Of a stretch of DNA of 64,000 nucleotides, positions 34,767 through 43,058 are shown piece by piece (within the stretch, counting starts at the first letter, position 1; each line of letters begins with the position of its first letter). This DNA comes from an uncultured Acidaminococcus sp. GTDB lineage: Bacteria; Bacillota; Negativicutes; Acidaminococcales; Acidaminococcaceae. The stretch covers positions 62,001 to 126,000 of the forward strand of contig USHN01000004.1 in NCBI GenBank assembly GCA_900554515.1, in the 5' to 3' direction. The notes under the pieces were generated by a model. The model ran no database searches. It was not told where the DNA came from and saw nothing but the letters and a program-made list of their open reading frames with translations. Both the position numbers and the translations under genes were made by a program.

Positions 34767-36932
34767 TTAATCGATGGAATCGGTGCTCAGCTGTACTTCT
34801 CCGTTGTCATCATAGTGCGGCATGGGGCGGAACAAGTTGTACAGGAAGAAGGCCAATACCACGAAAGCAGCTACGGTACCTACACCGAAGGTGCCGGTGG
34901 TAATCAGCATACCAAACTGATAGAACATCAGCGCTACCAGATAGGCAAAGCCGCATTGATAGCCGATGGCAATCAGCCACCATTTTACGCTGTTCATTTC
35001 CCGTTTGATAGCACCTATAGCGGCAAAGCAGGGGGCGCACAGCAGGTTGAAGACCAGGAAGGAATAAGCACCCAGCGCAGAGAAATCTTTGGCAAAGCTG
35101 CCCCAGAATTCTTCACCGTCTTCGGCGGCGTCGGCCATACCATATAATACGCCAAAGGTGGATACCAGGTTTTCTTTAGCGATCAAACCGGTGACAGCAG
35201 CAGCGGCGGCTTTCCAATCACCCCAGCCCAACGGGCTGAAGATCCAGGCAAACTTGGTGCAGATAGCTGCCAGAACGGATTCATTCAAAGCATCCGCATC
35301 CAGCATGCCCCATTCTCCATCCACCCAGCCAAAGCTGGAGAGGAACCAAACCAAAATACTGGAGAACAGGATAACGGTGCCGGCCTTCTTGATAAAGGAA
35401 GAAGCACGTTCCCAAACGCTGCGGACAATGGCGCCCAGGGTAGGCATATGGTACGCTGGCAGTTCCATTACGAAAGGAGCAGGGTCACCAGCAAAAAGCC
35501 GGGTCTTTTTCAGCATAATACCGGAAATAATGATGGAGAAAATTCCTACGAAATAGGCAGAAGGAGCTACCCACCATTCGTCGGAGAAATATGCACCGGC
35601 AACCAGCGCGATAATCGGTGCCTTGGCAGAGCAGGGGATCATGGTGGTGGTCATAATGGTCATCCGCCGATCCGCCTGGCTTTCAATGGTACGGGAAGCC
35701 ATAATGCCCGGCACGCCGCAGCCGCTGCCTACCAGCATCGGAATGAAGGATTTACCGGACAGACCAAATTTACGGAAAGCACGGTCCAGAATGAAAGCGA
35801 TACGGGACATATAGCCGCAGGCTTCCAGGAATGCCAGGAAAATGAACAGTACGATCATCTGGGGAACAAAGCCCAGTACGGCGCCCACGCCGTTGATAAT
35901 ACCATCAACAACCAAACCATTTAACCAGTCGGCTGTTCCCAGACCTTCCATCCATGCCTGTGCACCGGGAATAATCATTTCTCCAAACAGGGTATCGTTT
36001 ACCCAGTCGGTGGCATCCTGTCCTACAGTAACCATGGCCACGTAGTACACCAAGAACATAATGGCGGCGAAAATCGGCAGGGCCAGCCAGCGGTTGGTGA
36101 CGATTTTATCGATTTTATCGGAAGTGGTCAACTTGCCTTTGCTCTTTTTAATATTGCAGTCATCAATAATAGAACCAATATATTTATAGCGTTCGTTGGT
36201 AATGATGGATTCGGCATCATCATCCATTTCTTTTTCCACGGATTCAATATCGGATTCGATATGATCCAGGATGCTTTGCGGCAAGTTTAATGCTTTTCGG
36301 ACTTTGTCGTCCCGTTCAAACAGCTTCACTACATACCAGCGTTCCTGTGCGGCCGGCAACAGTCCCTGGGTTGCTTCTTCAATGTGGGCCAGGGCATGTT
36401 CCACAGGGCCGTCAAAGGAGTGCTGGGGCACCATGGTCTTTTTCTCAGCGGCCACTTTGGCAGCCAGATCTGCGGCTTCTTTGATGCCCTCGCCGGTACG
36501 GGCGGAAATTTCAATCACCGGGCAGCCGACTTTTTTGCTCAGTACGTCTGTTTTGATGACATCCCCGTTGCTACGGACCATATCCATCATGTTGACGGCC
36601 ATGACCATGGGGATACCCAGTTCGGTCAGCTGGGTGGATAAATACAGGTTACGTTCCAGATTGGTGCCATCTACGATGTTTAAAATGGCATCCGGACGTT
36701 CTGTTACCAGATAGGTACGGGAAACCACTTCTTCCAGCGTGTAGGGGGACAGAGAATAAATACCGGGCAAATCCTGAATCACCACATCTTTGTGGCCGAT
36801 CAGTCTCCCTTCCTTTTTTTCCACGGTGACGCCGGGCCAGTTACCGACAAATTGGTTGGACCCTGTTAAGGCATTGAACAGGGTGGTCTTACCGGTGTTA
36901 GGGTTACCGGCAAGGGCAATCTTGTACTCCAT
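34767..36932 (-). CDS. feoB: ferrous iron transport protein B
   Basis: A 721-residue inner-membrane Fe2+ transporter. The N-terminal G domain has G1 GNPNTGKTT (9-17), VEKKEG and DLPGIYSL (G3), and NMMD (G4). A helical spacer domain leads to a transmembrane region with two Gate motifs (SGCGVPGIMASRT and CSAKAPIIALVAGAYF). GGAAGG precedes the ATG. It is the core of a minus-strand feoA-feoA-feoB-feoX-feoX operon. Confidence 0.97.
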   Translation of the reverse strand: MEYKIALAGNPNTGKTTLFNALTGSNQFVGNWPGVTVEKKEGRLIGHKDVVIQDLPGIYSLSPYTLEEVVSRTYLVTERPDAILNIVDGTNLERNLYLSTQLTELGIPMVMAVNMMDMVRSNGDVIKTDVLSKKVGCPVIEISARTGEGIKEAADLAAKVAAEKKTMVPQHSFDGPVEHALAHIEEATQGLLPAAQERWYVVKLFERDDKVRKALNLPQSILDHIESDIESVEKEMDDDAESIITNERYKYIGSIIDDCNIKKSKGKLTTSDKIDKIVTNRWLALPIFAAIMFLVYYVAMVTVGQDATDWVNDTLFGEMIIPGAQAWMEGLGTADWLNGLVVDGIINGVGAVLGFVPQMIVLFIFLAFLEACGYMSRIAFILDRAFRKFGLSGKSFIPMLVGSGCGVPGIMASRTIESQADRRMTIMTTTMIPCSAKAPIIALVAGAYFSDEWWVAPSAYFVGIFSIIISGIMLKKTRLFAGDPAPFVMELPAYHMPTLGAIVRSVWERASSFIKKAGTVILFSSILVWFLSSFGWVDGEWGMLDADALNESVLAAICTKFAWIFSPLGWGDWKAAAAAVTGLIAKENLVSTFGVLYGMADAAEDGEEFWGSFAKDFSALGAYSFLVFNLLCAPCFAAIGAIKREMNSVKWWLIAIGYQCGFAYLVALMFYQFGMLITTGTFGVGTVAAFVVLAFFLYNLFRPMPHYDDNGEVQLSTDSID

Positions 36933-36999
36933 TACAAATCCTTCCTTCCCGTAAGTTAGTGCTTTTCAGTCAATGCGTGCTACCAATCATACCAGTGAA

Positions 37000-37227
37000 T
37001 CAGACTTCTTTTACTTCAATCATAACAGCGTCCCCCTTACGCAGGGACAACTCATAGCCACGAACTGTTAGTTCTACCGGATCCCCGAAGGGTGCTACTT
37101 TGGTTACGTGCAGCTTGGTCCCTTTGGTGAGCCCCATATCCATCATACGGCGTTTGGTGGCACCGGTTCCGGTTACTTTTACAACCTCGTAGTCTTTGCC
37201 CGTCACGGCTTCTTTTAATGTTGCCAT
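37000..37227 (-). CDS. feoA: ferrous iron transport protein A (copy next to feoB)
   Basis: A 75-residue SH3-like FeoA domain: LKEAVTGKDYEVVKVTGTG, then RRMMDMGLTKGTKLHV and the closing VRGYELSLRKGDAVMIEV. FeoA is a cytosolic partner that modulates FeoB. Transcription comes from the promoter upstream of the other feoA copy, 23 nt away. Confidence 0.93.
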   Translation of the reverse strand: MATLKEAVTGKDYEVVKVTGTGATKRRMMDMGLTKGTKLHVTKVAPFGDPVELTVRGYELSLRKGDAVMIEVKEV

Positions 37228-37250
37228 TGGTGAATCCTCCTCATCGTTTT

Positions 37251-37466
37251 TTATCCCTGTACCATAATTTTGGCGGCCATGGCATGATTGATGGCCACCC
37301 GGGATTCCTTAATATTCAAAATCAGCCCGCTGGGGGTATGCTGTACCACGGAGATCACCGATCCTTGGGTGATACCCAGGTTTTCCAGATGGGAACGTAC
37401 TTTGGCATCTCCGCCCACCCGTAACACTGTCAGCGGAACACCAGCATCAGCAAAACTTAACGGCAT
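37251..37466 (-). CDS. feoA: ferrous iron transport protein A (promoter-proximal copy)
   Basis: A 71-residue FeoA domain protein: PLTVLRVGGDAKVRSHLENLGIT, QGSVISVVQHTPSGLILNIKESRVAINHAMAAKIMV. It is divergent from its neighbour, so the duplication is old. It is the first gene of the feo operon. The AAGAGG upstream is a moderate SD. Confidence 0.92.
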   Translation of the reverse strand: MPLSFADAGVPLTVLRVGGDAKVRSHLENLGITQGSVISVVQHTPSGLILNIKESRVAINHAMAAKIMVQG

Positions 37467-37520
37467 GCTGCCTACCTCTTTTCCCTTAACATTTTACGTG
37501 GCAAAAACCTCGTACAAGTT

Positions 37521-37549
37521 ATGTTAGCACAGGCTAACACCTGAGTCAA
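37521..37549 (-). promoter_or_regulatory. feo promoter with DtxR-type palindromic operator
   Basis: Minus-strand -35 TTGACT (37544-37549), a 17-nt spacer and -10 TAACAT (37521-37526). The palindrome TGTTAGCCTGTGCTAACA (37522-37539) covers the -10 and most of the spacer. It resembles DtxR/IdeR boxes (GTTAG...CTAAC halves), consistent with Fe2+-dependent repression. The regulator gene is not in this window. Confidence 0.7.
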
Positions 37550-37612
37550 TATAATTTGTGAGGTTTTTTGTACAAATTCTGCGGCCTGGTCAAGTCTTTC
37601 TGTTTTTCCCAT

Positions 37613-37640
37613 AAAAAAAGCGGGGGATTTGTTCCCCCGC
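37613..37640 (-). terminator. terminator of the DUF368 gene
   Basis: On the minus strand GCGGGGGA-ACAAA-TCCCCCGC is followed by seven T and ATG. It lies 27 nt after the DUF368 stop. Confidence 0.92.
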
Positions 37641-37667
37641 AAGATTTCTATATTGTGATTGAATTAA

Positions 37668-38627
37668 TTAATGAAGCTCCTGACGAGCCCGCCGCACGTC
37701 TTCCATGCCCATGGTTTCCTCATCCATTTCCACAATGACAGGATGAAGTTTCCGCTCTGTAATGGCTTTCAGTCCGTTAAGTCCTGCCAGGAAAACACCG
37801 CCCATGCAGAACCAGAGAATATGGAAGGTTTCCCAGGTCATAGCAGGCTGCGGAACTTTCAAGGTGGTGGGCCCTAACACGATGGCGTACAGCGAAGCAA
37901 TCATAAGGCCCAGGATAAAGTACACCATGGCGGACCGGTGATTGTCCAGTGCGTTTTTCACGATTTTAATAATCCCCACAATTCCGGTGATGACGCCTAA
38001 TCCGAAAATAACCAGCACTGGGAGATAGGAAAGATGCAGATGGGTAAATTCCTTAATGGCGCTGATAATGGGCATATACAGCCCGAAAATCAGGAGCATG
38101 GAGGAACCGCTGATGCCCGGCAGCACCATGGCGCAGATGGCAATCATGGCGCAGACAAAAATGTAAACGCCTAGGGTGGGTGTCAGGTGGGTAATTTCCA
38201 TATTGACGCCCTGGCCGCCTGTGGGATTAAAATAGGTGACCACCATGACCACAATCAGGCCCAGTACAAAGAAGGGCAGCCCGCGGACTTGCTGCAGGGA
38301 CTCTTTTTCTTCTTTTATAATTACAGGCAGGGAAAAAATGGAGAGCCCTATGAAAAGAGAACCTAACTCATAAATGTGGGTAGTAAACAAACTGGCCAGC
38401 AGCTGCACGGAAGCGCCCATCCCGATGACCCAGCCAAGCCCCAGTTTTACCAGGAACCGCAGCCCATTTTTTTTCTGTTCGGCGCTGCCGTGGGTGAGAA
38501 AATACAGGGAACCGATAAAATCATCATAAAAGCCCAGTACAAACGCGATGGTACCTCCGGACACGCCTGGTACACTGTCTGCCAGGGCCATACAGAAGCC
38601 CCGGAGCATATTTAAAAACAATCCCAT
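37668..38627 (-). CDS. DUF368 membrane protein (undecaprenyl-phosphate translocase family, PopT-like)
   Basis: A 319-residue protein with about nine transmembrane segments. The N-terminal block GFCMALADSVPGVSGGTIAFVLGFYDDF and a later MVLPGISGSSMLLIFGLY repeat the PG(V/I)SG(G/S) motif of DUF368, an internally duplicated fold. Members of this family have been reported to return undecaprenyl phosphate across the membrane for reuse in wall synthesis; I assign by family only. Start at 38627 after GGAGG; the longer in-frame start at 38744 lacks an SD and adds non-conserved sequence. Confidence 0.88.
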   Translation of the reverse strand: MGLFLNMLRGFCMALADSVPGVSGGTIAFVLGFYDDFIGSLYFLTHGSAEQKKNGLRFLVKLGLGWVIGMGASVQLLASLFTTHIYELGSLFIGLSIFSLPVIIKEEKESLQQVRGLPFFVLGLIVVMVVTYFNPTGGQGVNMEITHLTPTLGVYIFVCAMIAICAMVLPGISGSSMLLIFGLYMPIISAIKEFTHLHLSYLPVLVIFGLGVITGIVGIIKIVKNALDNHRSAMVYFILGLMIASLYAIVLGPTTLKVPQPAMTWETFHILWFCMGGVFLAGLNGLKAITERKLHPVIVEMDEETMGMEDVRRARQELH

Positions 38628-38730
38628 ATTGATAGCCTCCCTGTAAGTGGAACTTTGTTTTTCTTTATTATAGCAATGGAATCTAAAGAAAAGATAAACA
38701 GCCTTACAACTTTTTATGACTCCGAACGCA

Positions 38731-38746
38731 ATTTGTCCGGACAAAT
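38731..38746. promoter_or_regulatory. 16-bp palindrome in the DUF368/map divergent region
   Basis: ATTTGTCCGGACAAAT is a perfect palindrome about 105 nt upstream of DUF368 and 40 nt before the -10 of map. It has the shape of a dimeric-regulator operator; the regulator is unknown. Confidence 0.4.
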
Positions 38747-38782
38747 GAAACGGAAAAGAAAGAAACTTCGCCTAATCTATGG

Positions 38783-38834
38783 TATAATATAAAATCAGTG
38801 CAAGTGGTAGGGGCTTAGGAGCCTCGTACCACTT
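38783..38834 (+). promoter_or_regulatory. map promoter -10 and 5' leader hairpin
   Basis: An extended -10 TGGTATAAT (TATAAT 38783-38788) with no clear -35. The early transcript would fold AAGTGGTA / TACCACTT (38802-38809 with 38827-38834) enclosing GGCT-TAGG-AGCC. No T run follows, so this is a leader structure and not a terminator. Confidence 0.5.
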
Positions 38835-38891
38835 CATAAAGTCATATTATACATGGTCTTTGCCATAAAGGGAATAGAGGGGGCTGAGAAG

Positions 38892-39710
38892 TTGGATAGA
38901 AGCCAGATAAAAATGAAGTTAATGGAATATGTTGCCAAGGGGATGGAAGTCCCCCGGATGGATATGATTAAGACGCCGGAGCAGATTGCAGGGATCCGGG
39001 AAGCCGGAAAAATCAATACCGGCGTGCTGGATGCTGTGGAAAAACAGATTAAGGCAGGCATGACTACGGATGATATTAATACCATCGTGTACGACTATAC
39101 CATTGCCCATCATGGGATTCCGGCCTGTTTGAATTATGAGGGCTTTCCCAAAAGCGTTTGCACCAGCGTTAATAATGTCATTTGTCATGGCATCCCCGAT
39201 CCGCACCAGGTATTAAAAAGCGGGGATATCGTGAATGTGGATGCCACCACGATTTTTAATGGGTATGTAGGGGATGCGTCCCGGATGTTCATGCTTGGCA
39301 AAGTGAACGCAGAACGCAAAAGCCTGGTGGGCATCACCAAAGAATGTCTGCATGTGGGCATGAAAAATGCGGTGGGCTGGAAAAATACCCTGGGGGATAT
39401 TGGCGCTGCCATTCAGGCTTTTGCCCACAAACATCACTGCTCCGTAGTCCGGGAGTTTGGCGGTCATGGGGTGGGGCTGGAAATGCACGAGGATCCTTTT
39501 GTTTCCCATGTAGGCAAACGGGGCACGGGCATGCTCTTGGTCCCGGGCATGGTGATTACTATTGAACCTATGATTAATGCAGGAACACCGGAACTCTATG
39601 TGGACGAAGAAGATAGCTGGACGGTGTACACTGCGGATGGGAAGCCATCTGCCCAGTGGGAGCATACGCTACTCATTACGGAGGGCGAACCGGAAATTTT
39701 AAGCTGGTAA
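38892..39710 (+). CDS. map: type I methionine aminopeptidase
   Basis: A 272-residue metalloprotease that removes initiator Met. Metal ligands lie in GDIVNVDATTIFNGYVGDASRMF (two Asp), FGGHGVGLEMHEDPFVSHVG (His), TIEPMI (Glu) and QWEHTLLIT (Glu). The segment EVPRMDMIKTPEQIAGIREAGKINT matches the longer clostridial MAPs, which begin a little upstream of the catalytic core. I chose TTG at 38892, which has GAGGGGG at good spacing. ATG codons at 38853, 38913 and 38958 are alternatives, so the exact N terminus is uncertain. Confidence 0.88.
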   Translation: MDRSQIKMKLMEYVAKGMEVPRMDMIKTPEQIAGIREAGKINTGVLDAVEKQIKAGMTTDDINTIVYDYTIAHHGIPACLNYEGFPKSVCTSVNNVICHGIPDPHQVLKSGDIVNVDATTIFNGYVGDASRMFMLGKVNAERKSLVGITKECLHVGMKNAVGWKNTLGDIGAAIQAFAHKHHCSVVREFGGHGVGLEMHEDPFVSHVGKRGTGMLLVPGMVITIEPMINAGTPELYVDEEDSWTVYTADGKPSAQWEHTLLITEGEPEILSW

Positions 39711-39811
39711 TCGACTGCACTACAGTACGATGGTTTTAAGAAGCTGCGAAAAAAATAATAGACGCAGCGCAGGGAAACTTTGCAGTCCCTGTGAAAGAAA
39801 GGATGAGAACT

Positions 39812-40327
39812 ATGGAATTTTTGGAATTGGCTAAGACAAGATACTCTGTACGGAAATTTAGCGACAAACCCATTGAGCAGGAAAAACTGGATAAAATCCT
39901 GGAAGCGGCACGGGTTGCCCCTACGGCTCATAACTACCAGGCCTATCGGGTCTACGTGCTGAAAAGCCCGGAAGCCCTGGAAAAAATCCGGGCGCTGTCC
40001 CGTTGCGCTTTTAATGCACCGGTGGTGCTGATGGTAACCTACCGCAAAGATGAGGAATGGGTAAACCCGTTTGAACATAGCATTCGCTCCGGGGAGCAGG
40101 ACGCCAGCATTGTGGGCACTCATATGATGATGGAAGCCTGGGACCTGGGCATTGGATCCTGCTGGGTTAATTTCCTGCCGGTATCTAAAACCGCAGATAC
40201 GTTTGAACTAAAAGACAACGAAGTACCCCTGTTCCTGCTTCCTATTGGGTATCCTGCAGAAGGAGCCCATCCTGCTCATTTGCATGACGAACGCAGAAGC
40301 AACGAAGAGCTGGTAAAAGTATTATAA
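39812..40327 (+). CDS. nitroreductase family protein
   Basis: A 171-residue FMN-dependent oxidoreductase. MEFLELAKTRYSVRKFSDKPIE at the start carries the FMN-phosphate-binding RxSxRxF signature. APTAHNYQAYRVYVL, the dimer-interface GTHMMMEAWDLGIGSCWVNF and PIGYPAEGAHP complete the fold. Substrate unknown. Start at 39812, following AAAGGATGAG; the upstream in-frame ATG at 39791 lies before this SD. Confidence 0.88.
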   Translation: MEFLELAKTRYSVRKFSDKPIEQEKLDKILEAARVAPTAHNYQAYRVYVLKSPEALEKIRALSRCAFNAPVVLMVTYRKDEEWVNPFEHSIRSGEQDASIVGTHMMMEAWDLGIGSCWVNFLPVSKTADTFELKDNEVPLFLLPIGYPAEGAHPAHLHDERRSNEELVKVL

Positions 40328-40332
40328 AAATT

Positions 40333-40363
40333 AGCTGTCGGGAATTTTCCGACAGCTTTTTTT
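40333..40363 (+). terminator. terminator after the nitroreductase gene
   Basis: A perfect 9-bp stem AGCTGTCGG / CCGACAGCT with a 7-nt loop and six further T. Confidence 0.92.
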
Positions 40364-40438
40364 ATCCGGTGAACCAGTATATAATGGTATGTGTAGTGAA
40401 AAATAACAACCGGAAATCTGTTACAAAGGAGAAAACTT

Positions 40439-41905
40439 ATGCCCTGTACAACGTTATTGGTTGGGAAAAAAGCAAGTTATGACGGTTCTACCCTGATGGC
40501 ACGAAACGAGGATGCTCCTTCGGGAAAATTCACACCGAAAAAATTTGTCGTGGTAAAGCCGGAAGAACAGCCCCGGCACTACCAGAGTGTAATTTCCAAG
40601 GTGCAAATTGACCTGCCGGAGAATCCTCTGCGTTATACGGCCATGCCTAATGCCTTGCCGGACGAAGGCATCTGGGGAGAAGCAGGCATCAACAGCGAAA
40701 ATGTCGCCATGAGCGAAACGGAAACCATTACCAGTAATTATCGGGTATTGGGAGCAGATCCTTTGGTACCGGGCGGCATTGGGGAAGAAGATTTCCTCAC
40801 CATTGTATTGCCTTACATTCATACGGCCCGGGAAGGGGTGCTGCGGCTGGGAAAACTCCTGGAACAATACGGCACCTACGAGATGAACGGAATCGGCTTC
40901 CAGGACGTGCATGAAATCTGGTGGATGGAAACCATCGGCGGACACCATTGGATTGCCAAACGGGTGCCGGATGAGGATGTTGTTGTGATGCCTAACCAGC
41001 AGGGCATTGATTATTTTGATATGGTAGATGCCTTTGGAGCGCAAAAAGAGCATTTGTGTTCGGCGGATTTGCTGGAGTTTATCCAGTCCTATCATTTGGA
41101 TTTGACTATGGATGCTGACAGAACGGAACTTCTGGCCAACGACAGGGCCTTTGACTGCCGCTCTGCGTTCGGCAGCCATGACGATGCGGATCATACGTAC
41201 AATACACCCCGTGCCTGGTATATGTTAAAACACCTGATTCCTTTCAGCGTAGACTGGGAGGGAGAGGAGCCTACATTTTGCCCGGAAGATGATGATCTGC
41301 CCTGGTCCGTAGAACCGGATCGGAAAGTTACCATAGAGGATGTAAAATATCTTCTCAGCAGCCATTATCAAGGCACCCGTTTTGACCCCTACGGACACAA
41401 AGGAGATGCCTCTGAACGGGGAAAATATCGTCCCATCGGGATCAATCGGAACAATTTCCTGGCCTGCACCCAATTGCGTCCTCACATGCCCAAAGGGAAA
41501 ATGGCCATAGAATGGATTACTATGAGCTGCAATGTGTACAATGCTTTCGTTCCACTCTATACCAATATAGAATGTACGCCGGAATATTTTTCTACAACCG
41601 GAAACACACCGGACACCAACCAGTTTTATTGGGCTAACAGGCTGATTGCGGCATTGGCGGATCCGCATTTTGCCCAGTGTGCCAATATTATTGAGCGGTA
41701 TCAAAACGCAGTAGGCGGCAAGGCACATGCTTTATTGAATGCATCTGATCGGGAGAAGGCAGGAAAAACCGTTTCTCGTAAATTGGAAGCTGCCAATGAA
41801 GCCATGGCTGCTATGGTTAAGGAAGAAACCACGAAGGCACTGGGAGACGTGCTGTATGTTGCCAGCTGTGCCATGAAAAACGGCTTTGCCCGTTCTGACG
41901 CCTAA
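40439..41905 (+). CDS. C69 family dipeptidase (PepD-like)
   Basis: A 488-residue N-terminal-nucleophile hydrolase of the U34/C69 family. The presumed catalytic Cys is residue 3 (MPCTTLLVGKKAS), so little or no propeptide needs removal, as in lactic-acid-bacterial PepD. Further family blocks are YDGSTLMARNED, GINSENVAMSETETI, NGIGFQDVHEIWWMET and MPNQQGIDYFD. Cytosolic and probably of broad dipeptide specificity, which would supply amino acids for fermentation. SD AAAGGAG precedes the ATG. Confidence 0.88.
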   Translation: MPCTTLLVGKKASYDGSTLMARNEDAPSGKFTPKKFVVVKPEEQPRHYQSVISKVQIDLPENPLRYTAMPNALPDEGIWGEAGINSENVAMSETETITSNYRVLGADPLVPGGIGEEDFLTIVLPYIHTAREGVLRLGKLLEQYGTYEMNGIGFQDVHEIWWMETIGGHHWIAKRVPDEDVVVMPNQQGIDYFDMVDAFGAQKEHLCSADLLEFIQSYHLDLTMDADRTELLANDRAFDCRSAFGSHDDADHTYNTPRAWYMLKHLIPFSVDWEGEEPTFCPEDDDLPWSVEPDRKVTIEDVKYLLSSHYQGTRFDPYGHKGDASERGKYRPIGINRNNFLACTQLRPHMPKGKMAIEWITMSCNVYNAFVPLYTNIECTPEYFSTTGNTPDTNQFYWANRLIAALADPHFAQCANIIERYQNAVGGKAHALLNASDREKAGKTVSRKLEAANEAMAAMVKEETTKALGDVLYVASCAMKNGFARSDA

Positions 41906-41908
41906 GCG

Positions 41909-43006
41909 ATGAAAGCAAAATGGCTTATTTTGTGCGGCCTGCTGCTTTCTCTTACTGGGTGCGCTTTGGGAGCCGCACCCAGTAAGATTGGGACAGAGAC
42001 GGCAGCAGAGCGCACGGTGGAAAGAGAAAACTATACGCCCCGTAAAGTGAATGGGGGGGTACATCTGGTGTGGGACTGGCAACCAGAAGATGGCAGCGCC
42101 TCTCAGATCTTGGAACAGGAAAAACTACAGGGGATTAATGTAGTTTCCCCCAAATGGTTTGAGATTGCAGATGAAAACGGCAGAATTACCAATAAAAACG
42201 GGGATACGTCCTATGTGGAAAAGGCCCATGCCAAAGGGTATATCGTATGGCCGTTGATTACTAATGGATTTAACCCGGACCGCACACGGAAACTGCTGCA
42301 TAATCCTGCCGCACGACAGCAGGTGTTGCAGCAGCTTCTATCGCTTTGCAAAACGCTGCAACTAGATGGAATCAATCTGGATTTTGAAAATATCCATCCG
42401 GAGGACCGGGAGCGTCTGACCGATTTTGTGGGCGACATTGCTGAAGCACTGCATGCCAGCAATCTCACGGTCAGCATTGACGTGACCATTCCGTCATCCA
42501 ATGGCAACTAGTCCCGCTGCTATGACCGGGGAGCGCTCTCTGCCAAAACGGATTATGTGATGCTGATGGCCTACGATGAACATTACCGCAAGTCCAAAAT
42601 CGCTGGTTCTGTAGCCAGTCTGCCCTGGGTAGAAGCGGGGATTAAGGCAACGCTGGCAGAAAAAGTGCCCAAAGAAAAACTGGTGCTGGGGATGCCGCTA
42701 TACATGCGGGACTGGACAATTGACAAAAGTGGGCAAGTTTCCGCTAAAACGCTTTCCATGAGCGGAGCAGCGCAACTGCTTAAAGAGAAAACGTTGGTTC
42801 CTCAATGGCTTTCGGACAAAGGACAATATTATTTTTCTTATACGGATGAAAAGGGCCAGCAGCACCAAGTGTGGCAGGAAGAGGCTCGGTCTTTGCTTTT
42901 AAAAGCGGCTCTTGTCAGCCGGTACGATTTGGCAGGAAGTTGCTATTGGCGTAAAGGTCTGGAAACCCCGGATGTTTGGCCAAAGCTGGCAGCTGTTATG
43001 ACATAA
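41909..43006 (+). pseudogene. GH18-type glycosidase lipoprotein gene interrupted by an in-frame amber codon
   Basis: One frame runs from ATG 41909 to TAA 43006 (365 codons) with a single TAG at 42509-42511. The first part has a lipoprotein signal (LILCGLLLSLTGC) and the GH18 catalytic motif LDGINLDFENIHPED (the D-x-x-D-x-E pattern). After the TAG the same frame continues with SRCYDRGALSAKTDYVMLMAYDEHY, typical of YaaH/chitinase-like proteins, where a Trp is expected just before this block. TGG to TAG by one base is the simplest explanation. The truncated 200-residue product would lack the second half of the barrel. Confidence 0.8.
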
Positions 43007-43049
43007 AAAAATCAGCCGTTCTCTATTAGAGAGAATGGCTGATTTTTTT
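43005..43049. terminator. bidirectional terminator between the GH18 remnant and cstA
   Basis: A stem of about 17 bp around AATCAGCCGTTCTCT with one G-T pair, flanked by A and T runs on the two sides. It works for both convergent genes. Confidence 0.85.
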
Positions 43050-43058
43050 CGTTGCAGC

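Noticed and set aside
42557..43006. Separate gene for the second half of the GH18 protein
   Set aside because: Same frame as the first half, no SD, and the homology continues across the TAG; treated as one disrupted gene.
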